Below are positions 1-5,135 of a DNA stretch of 9,131 nucleotides, piece after piece. The stretch comes from Bacteroidota bacterium (GTDB lineage: Bacteria; Bacteroidota; Bacteroidia; Flavobacteriales_F; PHOS-HE28), in assembly GCA_023412755.1 (NCBI GenBank), contig JAEZCB010000230.1:1-9131 (forward strand), written 5' to 3'. The notes beneath the pieces were generated by a model, which saw nothing but the letters and a program-made list of their open reading frames with translations, searched no databases and was not told the DNA's origin. A program made the translations under genes and the position numbers. Position 1 is the first letter of the stretch. Each line of letters starts with the position of its first letter.

Positions 1-177
1 AAGTGGAAATGGCACGTGAGCGATCTGAAGCATTGGAACTCAGAAGCAGGCCGTTTGTATGGTGTGAACTCGATCCCGATGAGCTTCCTTATCGATCCGA
101 ATGGTGTGATCATCGCGAAGAATCTAAGGGGTCTAGGCTTGCACAAGGAATTGGATAAGTATGTGAGATCGCTTTAG
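1..177 (+). CDS. Thioredoxin-fold protein, TlpA/AhpC-TSA type (C-terminal fragment)
   Basis: Frame 1 is open from the window edge to a TAG stop and encodes the last 58 residues of a protein that begins upstream. The fragment has YGVNSIPMSFLIDPNGVII, the cis-proline loop and following strand typical of thioredoxin-like proteins of the TlpA/ResA/AhpC-TSA group. It then has a final amphipathic helix (LHKELDKYVRSL). Members of this group in Bacteroidota are usually exported, periplasmic or lipid-anchored disulfide oxidoreductases, but the CxxC active site and any signal peptide would lie outside the window. Redox activity and location are therefore inferred from the fold only. The gene ends 22 bases before a strong intrinsic terminator, so it is the last gene of its transcript. 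Confidence 0.75.
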   Translation, partial: KWKWHVSDLKHWNSEAGRLYGVNSIPMSFLIDPNGVIIAKNLRGLGLHKELDKYVRSL

Positions 178-199
178 CGGACCTCCTCTTGATATCCAA

Positions 200-231
200 G
201 ACCTCCGGCCAGTGCCGGGGGTCTTTTTTTT
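200..231 (+). terminator. Rho-independent terminator after the thioredoxin-fold gene
   Basis: A 10-bp stem (GACCTCCGGC / GCCGGGGGTC, with one G-U pair) encloses a CAGT loop and is followed at once by eight T residues. It lies 22 bases after the TAG stop and should end the upstream transcript cleanly. Confidence 0.92.
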
Positions 232-244
232 ACCGTCGCATATC

Positions 245-278
245 ATCCCGGTAAACCGTGACCAAACAACTCCGGGAT
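245..278. repeat. 7-bp inverted repeat upstream of the first T9SS cargo gene
   Basis: ATCCCGG (245-251) and CCGGGAT (272-278) form a perfect inverted repeat with a 20-base spacer. It lies between the terminator and the candidate -7 box of the next gene, a place where an operator could sit. No T tract follows, so it is not a terminator. A 7-bp match could be chance. Confidence 0.3.
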
Positions 279-307
279 CCTGTGATGTGGAAGCTATGAC
301 AGGAATA

Positions 308-315
308 GAATTTTG
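308..315 (+). promoter_or_regulatory. Candidate Bacteroidota -7 box (GAATTTTG)
   Basis: GAATTTTG matches the Bacteroidota -7 consensus TAnnTTTG at all fixed positions but the first. It sits about 50 bases upstream of the cargo gene start. No clear TTG is seen at the -33 position, so this is a weak call based on position and partial match. Confidence 0.3.
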
Positions 316-366
316 GCCTCATCAATCTCCTAGACATCAGGCTGTCGGGATCTAGTATCCAACCCC

Positions 367-825
367 ATGAAAACGACCATCCTACTCATTGTACAGCTCC
401 TGTTCCTTGCCGATCTATCCGCACAGGAAGTCTTGGGTTCCGCTGGCCGCACAGAGGTGGCTGACGGTCTCATCATTTCGCATACTGTAGGTGAAACTGT
501 CATCGGCACCGTGGAGAACGGTGTCACTGCGTACCAGGGATTCCATAATGCCCAGATCACCATTACAGCCATCGAGCCAGCCGACGCGTTCAATGCTTTG
601 GAGGTCTATCCCAATCCTACTCCCGGTCTCGTAACGATCACCTCGGAGCGCACCATCGGACCCATCACATTGCACGATGTCAAGGGAACATGCGTACTCG
701 AATATGCATCCTCGACCAATAGCACCCATGTGGCATTGGACCTCTCCTTCCTACGTGCAGGACAATACATCCTCACTGTTCATTCCAACGCAGGTGCGGT
801 CTCCTATCAACTGGTCAAGGAATGA
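367..825 (+). CDS. Small secreted protein with type IX secretion sorting domain
   Basis: The 152-residue product starts with a signal peptide (hydrophobic residues 5-15, likely cut after SAQ at about residue 20). A module of about 40 residues follows, with SAGRTE...SHTVGETVIGTVENG...YQGFHNA. I recognise this module from many Bacteroidota surface proteins, where it precedes the sorting domain. From about residue 78 a type A T9SS C-terminal domain follows: VYPNPTPGLVTI (80-91), a second strand with DVKG, then LRAGQYILTV and the end YQLVKE. Known family behaviour is Sec export, then T9SS transport across the outer membrane with removal or anchoring of the C-terminal domain. There is almost no cargo besides the module, so its task is unknown. 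The next gene starts 33 bases downstream on the same strand and may be co-transcribed. Confidence 0.88.
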   Translation: MKTTILLIVQLLFLADLSAQEVLGSAGRTEVADGLIISHTVGETVIGTVENGVTAYQGFHNAQITITAIEPADAFNALEVYPNPTPGLVTITSERTIGPITLHDVKGTCVLEYASSTNSTHVALDLSFLRAGQYILTVHSNAGAVSYQLVKE

Positions 826-858
826 CCCCTATTCCATGAACCCTTCATTCCCGAAAAG

Positions 859-1773
859 ATGACCCTCGAACAAAGAATATCGACCCTCGCATTCGTGTGC
901 ATTTGCACAAACGTGTTCTCCCAGACACCGCAGAGCTTCAACTACCAAGCGGTGGTGCGGGATGATGCTGGACTCACGATCGCAGGCCAAAGCATCGGCT
1001 ACCGTTTCACCATCCATCAGGGATCGCCCACAGGCACTACCGTGTACATGGAGGAACACACGGTGATCTCGGATGACCGTGGACTTGTGGACCTGGTGAT
1101 CGGTGAAGGAACCTCCAGCGACCAATTCAACAGCATCGACTGGGTATCCGGCCCGTATTTCCTTGCCGTCGCCATCGACCAGACCGGCGGGTCCAACTAT
1201 ATGGATATCGGAACGAATGAACTACGCAGCGTGCCGTACGCCATGCATGCCTATACGGCGGACATGGTGGATGATGCGGATGCCGATCCCGCCAATGAGC
1301 TGCAGCAATTGGAGCTGAACGGCAGCACTCTTGGTCTAAGCCTGGGTAACACCGTGGAGGTCGATGTGGATCCGGAGAACGAACTACAGACCTTGAGTCT
1401 TTCTGGCAACACGCTAAGCATTAGCGACGGTAACAGCGTGACTTTGCCAACGGGCAATGGGCCGGATGATGATTCGGTAGCGAAAGCCTGGGTGAATTTC
1501 CCCATCACAGGCACGCCAGATCTTTCTTTTGATGGTTATAATGTGACAGCCACAGCAGTTGTGAACACCGGTGTTCGCACTGTCACACTTGCCGCCGGCC
1601 TCTTTTCACCCGCCACTAATCCAGCCATGGTGTGCCAGATCCGGAACGATCTCGCCCCGGGCTTCTGCACCATCACCTCCAGTACCTCACCCAGCCAGGT
1701 GACCGTACGCACCTTCAACGCGGCCGGGCAACTGACCGACAAGGAATTCAGCCTGATCATTTTCGGCAAATGA
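859..1773 (+). CDS. Secreted adhesin-like protein with tail-fibre-like C-terminus
   Basis: The product has 304 residues, with a signal peptide (likely cut near SQ, residues 21-22). Residues 25-131 form the Bacteroidota-typical module with FNYQAVVRD (27-35), a central GLVDLVIGEG strand, WVSGPYFLAVAID and the closing VPYAMHA (125-131). Residues 139-197 hold two copies of a repeat of the form DxDPxNELQxLxLxGxTLxxSxGNxV. The last 100 residues (AKAWVNF at 208-214, then FDGYNV, VRTVTLAAG and a closing FSLIIF) resemble C-terminal modules of phage tail fibres that read KAWVNF...NV. No T9SS sorting domain is visible, so surface release must use another route or the protein stays in the periplasm. A trimeric, fibre-like binding protein is my inference; databases usually call such proteins hypothetical. 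Confidence 0.8.
   Translation: MTLEQRISTLAFVCICTNVFSQTPQSFNYQAVVRDDAGLTIAGQSIGYRFTIHQGSPTGTTVYMEEHTVISDDRGLVDLVIGEGTSSDQFNSIDWVSGPYFLAVAIDQTGGSNYMDIGTNELRSVPYAMHAYTADMVDDADADPANELQQLELNGSTLGLSLGNTVEVDVDPENELQTLSLSGNTLSISDGNSVTLPTGNGPDDDSVAKAWVNFPITGTPDLSFDGYNVTATAVVNTGVRTVTLAAGLFSPATNPAMVCQIRNDLAPGFCTITSSTSPSQVTVRTFNAAGQLTDKEFSLIIFGK
1273..1449 (+). repeat. Tandem protein repeat (two copies) inside the adhesin-like gene
   Basis: Two successive units of about 30 residues (protein residues 139-168 and 169-197) share the pattern DxDPxNELQxLxLxGxTLxxSxGNxV. Copy one has ADPANELQQLELNGSTLGLS and copy two has VDPENELQTLSLSGNTLSIS. The DNA copies have diverged but align over most of their length. 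This is the kind of array that can change copy number and lengthen a fibre shaft. Confidence 0.8.
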
Positions 1774-1805
1774 TATGCGCACTATCCGCTCCCTGGATCC
1801 TTGAT

Positions 1806-1813
1806 AACTTTTG
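1806..1813 (+). promoter_or_regulatory. Candidate -7 box upstream of the small exported peptide gene
   Basis: AACTTTTG, within GATAACTTTTGCAATAG, matches TAnnTTTG except at its first base and is followed by the GC often seen after this box. It lies 30 bases after the stop of the adhesin-like gene and about 70 bases before the preferred ATG at 1886. No convincing -33 TTG is visible. Confidence 0.4.
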
Positions 1814-1885
1814 CAATAGCCGGGCGCGGAAAACGTCTGGCTGTTGCTTAAGCTTGTACCTGGTAAAGTTGTCATCCAAGGTGCC

Positions 1886-2047
1886 ATGACCTACCACTTC
1901 AAGCTAAATGGCCTTAGGTTCCTGCTCGCATTGCTCCTGGGCCTTCTCCTGGTATTCGGTGTCCATGCCAGCACCACATTAGCCACCGATGAGCAGGACC
2001 GGGATGCCTGGCCGGTAAGGATCGTGCCGAAAAATACCTGCGGATAG
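1886..2047 (+). CDS. Small exported or membrane peptide, hypothetical
   Basis: A 53-residue product is read from ATG 1886. The same frame is open from an ATG at 1844 (67 residues), but the later start places the positive-inside signal (HFKLNG) directly before the hydrophobic run, as expected for a signal peptide or anchor. Residues 9-27 are strongly hydrophobic (LRFLLALLLGLLLVFGVHA), and VHA could be a signal-peptidase site. The remaining 25 or so residues are polar and end in PKNTCG with a single cysteine. I do not recognise a family. Support for a real gene is a -7-like box upstream, a matching strong terminator 20 bases downstream, and the signal-like sequence. A small secreted peptide or a membrane microprotein are both possible. 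Confidence 0.5.
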   Translation: MTYHFKLNGLRFLLALLLGLLLVFGVHASTTLATDEQDRDAWPVRIVPKNTCG

Positions 2048-2067
2048 TAGGCTCTACCGTCGACCCA

Positions 2068-2098
2068 AAGCCCCTCTCGAACCAGGAGGGGCTTTTTT
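2068..2098 (+). terminator. Rho-independent terminator after the small peptide gene
   Basis: A perfect 9-bp stem AAGCCCCTC / GAGGGGCTT with a 9-base loop ends in a run of six T (2093-2098). It closes the transcript of the small ORF and separates it from grpE. The A-rich 5' flank is short, so function in the reverse direction is unlikely. Confidence 0.92.
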
Positions 2099-2110
2099 AT
2101 GAAATAGCCG

Positions 2111-2167
2111 CACCTTTACGGCCGCGCCAGCACCGACCTGCCAACCTGTCCGTAAGGGCGGGCTGGC
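2111..2167 (+). promoter_or_regulatory. grpE upstream region: -7-like box and two interleaved inverted repeats
   Basis: CACCTTTACG (2111-2120) resembles the -7 box and lies 13 bases past the previous terminator, so grpE transcription plausibly starts near 2124, giving a leader of about 100 bases. Two inverted repeats interleave here: TTACGG (2116-2121) with CCGTAA (2150-2155), and GCCAGC (2126-2131) with GCTGGC (2162-2167). They cannot nest and would form a pseudoknot-like fold or alternative hairpins. No CIRCE element (TTAGCACTC-N9-GAGTGCTAA) is present, so HrcA control is not supported by this sequence. Confidence 0.35.
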
Positions 2168-2224
2168 ACCGAAGTTGACCAAAGGCCTCAACCGAAAAGC
2201 GGCACCGGTAGCATTTCCAACAAG

Positions 2225-2851
2225 ATGAAGAATCCATTCCGCCGCAATGCGAAGGAGAAGATGAACATGGACAAGGAGCAAGTGAAGCGTATGGAAGGGA
2301 GTGGCCAGGAAAGCGGATCCGCCGCTCTGCCGAAAGACCAGACTGACATGCCTGACAGTGCGACAGATGGCACGGGCACGGACCCCAATAACTTGGAAGG
2401 GGAGCTGGACATTCTGCGCACCGAACATCAGGCGCTGCATGACAAGCACCTTCGGCTGTTCGCCGAATTCGACAACTTCCGGAAGCGCACAGCCCGTGAG
2501 CGTATCGAAATGCTGCAGTTCGCCGGTGAGAACGTACTGAAGGCCATCCTCCCGGTGTTGGACGACATGGACCGTGCGATCAAGAACAATGAAAGCAGCA
2601 CTGATGTACAGGCGGTGAAGGAGGGCGTGAAGCTCATCCACCAAAAATTGCAGCATGCGCTAACGGCACAGGGCCTGAAGGCAATGAATGTGCAAAAAGG
2701 TGAACGATTCGATACGGACAAGCATGAGGCCATCACCAAGGCACCGGCCGGTGAAGATGCCTTGAAAGGTGCTGTGGTGGACGTGGTGGAGGATGGATAT
2801 CTGCTCCAGGGCAAGGTGATCCGGTATGCCAAGGTGGTTGTGGGAGAATGA
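2225..2851 (+). CDS. grpE: GrpE, nucleotide exchange factor of DnaK
   Basis: The product has 208 residues. GrpE is a cytosolic homodimer that releases ADP from DnaK and so restarts the chaperone cycle. Residues 1-54 are a polar, probably disordered tail. Residues 55-115 form the long dimerisation helix, with the family block AEFDNFRKRTARERIEM (80-96). The C-terminal beta head follows, with GERFDTDKHEAI (159-170) and the closing GYLLQGKVIRYAKVVVG (191-207). Length is normal for the family. ATG 2225 is the first start; in-frame ATGs at 2261 and 2267 would only trim the variable tail, so the exact start is uncertain. The stop overlaps the dnaJ start (ATGA), indicating translational coupling. Heat-shock induction is expected for the family, but no known operator is visible. 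Confidence 0.95.
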   Translation: MKNPFRRNAKEKMNMDKEQVKRMEGSGQESGSAALPKDQTDMPDSATDGTGTDPNNLEGELDILRTEHQALHDKHLRLFAEFDNFRKRTARERIEMLQFAGENVLKAILPVLDDMDRAIKNNESSTDVQAVKEGVKLIHQKLQHALTAQGLKAMNVQKGERFDTDKHEAITKAPAGEDALKGAVVDVVEDGYLLQGKVIRYAKVVVGE

Positions 2852-3981
2852 TGCGGACGATGGCCAAGAATGATCCATACGAGGTCTTAGGAGTGGCCCG
2901 GAACGCCAGCTCTGAAGAGATCAAAAAAGCGTACAGGAAACTGGCGATCAAATATCATCCGGACAAGAACCCGGGGGATAAGACCGCCGAGGAGAAATTC
3001 AAGGAGGCCGCAGCAGCTTACGAGATCCTGAGCGACCCGGAGAAGAAAGCGCGGTACGATCGCTTTGGCCACGCTGGTCCGGGTATGGGCGGCGGCTTCC
3101 AGGGCGGCGGCATGAACATGGAGGACATCTTCTCCCAGTTCGGCGACATCTTCGGTGATGCCTTCGGTGGCGGTGCCTTCGGTGGTTTTAGTGGAAGGCG
3201 CGGTGGGCGCGTGGTGAAAGGCAGCAACCTGCGCGTGCGGCTCAAGTTGAATTTGGAGGAGATCCACAATGGCACCGAAAAGAAGATCAAGGTGACCAAG
3301 CTGGTGCGTGGTAAAGGCAGCGAGTACGGCGCCTGTTCCACCTGCGGTGGCTCCGGCCAGGTGCGCCGGGTACAAAGTACCTTCCTCGGCCAGATGCAGA
3401 CCGTGAGCACCTGCCCCGCTTGTGGAGGTATAGGCCAAACGGTGAGCAAGCGTGCACCCGGCAGTGATGAACATGGGCTTGTCCGGGAAGAAGTGGTTGT
3501 ACCGATCACCATTCCTGCGGGCGTGGAGGAAGGCATGCAACTCAATGTAAGCGGCATGGGCAATGAAGCTCCCGCAGGCGGCATACCCGGCGATCTGCTG
3601 GTGGTGATCGAAGAAGAGGCGCATCCCGAGCTGCGCCGCGACGGAATGAACCTCCACCACGAGGTCTTCATAAGCATGGTGGATGCGGCCCTCGGCACTA
3701 CCATAGAGGTCCCCTTGGTCTCGGGCAAAGCAAAGGTCAAAGTAGAACCCGGTACCCAGACCAACCATGTATTGCGTTTGCGTGGAAAAGGCTTGCCCAG
3801 CGTGAACCACCATGGCACTGGCGATCTTTTCGTGCATATCGCGGTATGGACACCCACCAACTTGAGCAAGGAAGAAAGAGCGGCGCTTGAGAAACTCGGG
3901 AACAGCCCTGGATTCCAACCACGGCCAACTGCCAGGGACAAAGGATTCTTCGAACGGGTGAAGGAGATGTTCGGCCAGTAG
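2848..3981 (+). CDS. dnaJ: DnaJ (Hsp40) co-chaperone with a single zinc centre
   Basis: The product has 377 residues from ATG 2848. ATG 2860 gives MAKNDPYEVLG, closer to the usual family start, so the true start may be there. The J-domain (about 8-73) has HPD at 37-39, which stimulates DnaK ATPase. A Gly/Phe-rich linker spans 74-120, then comes the zinc-binding region within substrate domain I, and C-terminal domain II with GMQLNVSGMGNEAP, GDLLVVIEEE and VLRLRGKGLPSVN. Typical DnaJ has four CxxCxGxG motifs. Only two remain here: CSTCGGSG (C163, C166) and CPACGGIG (C189, C192), equivalent to motifs 2 and 3, which form zinc centre II. The places of motifs 1 and 4, which form centre I, hold cysteine-free sequence (about 151-161 and 201-210). 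The frame is intact, so this is not a sequencing frameshift. It overlaps grpE by 4 bases. Confidence 0.95.
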   Translation: MMRTMAKNDPYEVLGVARNASSEEIKKAYRKLAIKYHPDKNPGDKTAEEKFKEAAAAYEILSDPEKKARYDRFGHAGPGMGGGFQGGGMNMEDIFSQFGDIFGDAFGGGAFGGFSGRRGGRVVKGSNLRVRLKLNLEEIHNGTEKKIKVTKLVRGKGSEYGACSTCGGSGQVRRVQSTFLGQMQTVSTCPACGGIGQTVSKRAPGSDEHGLVREEVVVPITIPAGVEEGMQLNVSGMGNEAPAGGIPGDLLVVIEEEAHPELRRDGMNLHHEVFISMVDAALGTTIEVPLVSGKAKVKVEPGTQTNHVLRLRGKGLPSVNHHGTGDLFVHIAVWTPTNLSKEERAALEKLGNSPGFQPRPTARDKGFFERVKEMFGQ

Positions 3982-4176
3982 TAGGCGGTCTGCTTCTGGC
4001 AGGATCGCGGTTTAGGAGAGCCATCTATAAAACGAGTGATCCAAGCTTTGAAATAGCGCCCGGTGGGGCTATCCAACCGGAGGCCGTGCGGTTATGAGCC
4101 GATCGGGTTGATATCTCTTGCCCACCTTCATGCTTGCATTGCCATCCTGTTGGACCTTCGTGCTAATAAACAACAC

Positions 4177-5073
4177 ATGAAGCGGAGATCCACCCTTCTT
4201 TTGTTCCTGATGATCATCGGCTGCCTACCGGCACAGCCCGTTCTGCAGCATACCGACCTTCCCGCAGGCACCCTTACCCTCAACGCTTACACGATCACAT
4301 CCGTTGGCACCAGCGATCCCACGCTGAACGGCGAAAATGTGACATGGGATCTTTCATCCGCCACTGTCGCACTCGCTGGCACCGCCACCATTTCACCAGC
4401 CACGGCCACACCGTTCGCCGCACAATTCCCTGCGGCCGACAGGGCATTCACGTATGATCTGTTCGGCGCCCAGCAGATCCATAATTATCACCGTGCGGCG
4501 GCCAACACCTTTGAACTTGTGGCCTCCAATGTGCCGCAGGCCACAGAGATCTATACCGATCACAAACAATTGCTGCGGTTCCCTTTCCATTTCGGCACCA
4601 GCACCACCGATACCTATCAGAAGGAAGGAGAGCCGGAACAGATGGTGATCTGGACCTATACCGGATATGGCACATTGATCACCAGCATGGGCACCATTCC
4701 AAATGTGGTGAAGATCACCTCGAGTGATGGTGAGCTCATCTTCTGGAACACCGTGCCACTTTATCCTCTTGTGATCATTTCCAGCACAATGTCGGTGGCC
4801 CATCTGCCGCAACCATTGAATGGCGTGGACGAGGAGGTGGGGTCGAACATCTCCATCCATCCGAATCCGGCTGAAGATCACCTGATCATCAACGGTCATC
4901 CTGCCGGTGCCCGATATGTGATCACAGACATCGTAGGCCGCGAACACGCTTCAGGAAGATCGAATGAGACCGGGTACACCATGTTGGAGATCCAGCATCT
5001 GGCTACAGGCAAATACCAGCTGCACATACAGAGTACCGAACGTTGGTATGTGCTGCCGTTCATGAAACGGTGA
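4177..5073 (+). CDS. Secreted protein with type IX secretion sorting domain
   Basis: The product has 298 residues. The frame is open from ATG 4063, but that gives a 38-residue non-signal-like extension; ATG 4177 (MKRRSTLLLFLMII) puts a standard signal peptide at the N-terminus. IIGC could be read as a lipobox (Cys16), but cleavage after PAQ (residue 20) fits T9SS cargo better. Residues 21-200 form a beta-rich cargo region with NGENVTWDLS (51-60) and YTGYGTLITSMGTIPNVVKI (161-180). The latter motif recurs in Bacteroidota surface proteins I know, but its function is not established. Residues 213-298 are a type A sorting domain: ISIHPNPAEDHLIING, DIVGRE, LATGKYQLHI and the end FMKR. The 195 bases before this start hold no clear promoter or RNA gene. 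Confidence 0.85.
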   Translation: MKRRSTLLLFLMIIGCLPAQPVLQHTDLPAGTLTLNAYTITSVGTSDPTLNGENVTWDLSSATVALAGTATISPATATPFAAQFPAADRAFTYDLFGAQQIHNYHRAAANTFELVASNVPQATEIYTDHKQLLRFPFHFGTSTTDTYQKEGEPEQMVIWTYTGYGTLITSMGTIPNVVKITSSDGELIFWNTVPLYPLVIISSTMSVAHLPQPLNGVDEEVGSNISIHPNPAEDHLIINGHPAGARYVITDIVGREHASGRSNETGYTMLEIQHLATGKYQLHIQSTERWYVLPFMKR

Positions 5074-5085
5074 AGGCTGTCCATG

Positions 5086-5111
5086 CCTGCCTGCCCTTCC
5101 GCTGAAGGGCG
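5086..5111. repeat. Hairpin between the T9SS cargo gene and adenine deaminase
   Basis: GCCCTTC (5093-5099), loop CGCT, GAAGGGC (5104-5110) is a perfect 7-bp hairpin just upstream of the ade -7 box. No T run follows, so it is at best a weak terminator of the upstream gene. The wider block, starting CCTGCC and ending AAGGGCG, resembles 2137-2160 upstream of grpE, hinting at a dispersed intergenic repeat. Confidence 0.55.
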
Positions 5112-5123
5112 CGGCCCCACTGC

Positions 5124-5131
5124 TATCTTGC
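5124..5131 (+). promoter_or_regulatory. Candidate -7 box of adenine deaminase (TATCTTGC)
   Basis: TATCTTGC matches the TAnnTTTG box apart from one missing T, and sits only 5 bases before ATG 5136. With the usual spacing from the box to the transcription start, the mRNA would begin at or within a base or two of the start codon. A good -33 TTG is not visible. Confidence 0.5.
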
Positions 5132-5135
5132 GGGC

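Noticed and set aside
3283..3490. A frameshift or sequencing error as the cause of the missing DnaJ zinc motifs
   Set aside because: The reading frame is continuous, the flanking sequence is well conserved on both sides, and the two motifs of one centre are lost together while the other centre is intact.
2887..4076. Two long open frames (over 340 codons each) on the minus strand opposite dnaJ
   Set aside because: They lie fully or mostly antisense to a certain dnaJ gene, have no recognisable domain, and are explained by its GC-rich codon use.
4063..4176. N-terminal 38-codon extension of the second T9SS cargo gene
   Set aside because: The extension is not signal-like and would bury a good signal peptide that begins at ATG 4177.
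3982..4176. Possible RNA gene in the dnaJ to T9SS cargo gap
   Set aside because: I found no cloverleaf, no terminator hairpin with a T tract and no convincing promoter in this stretch.
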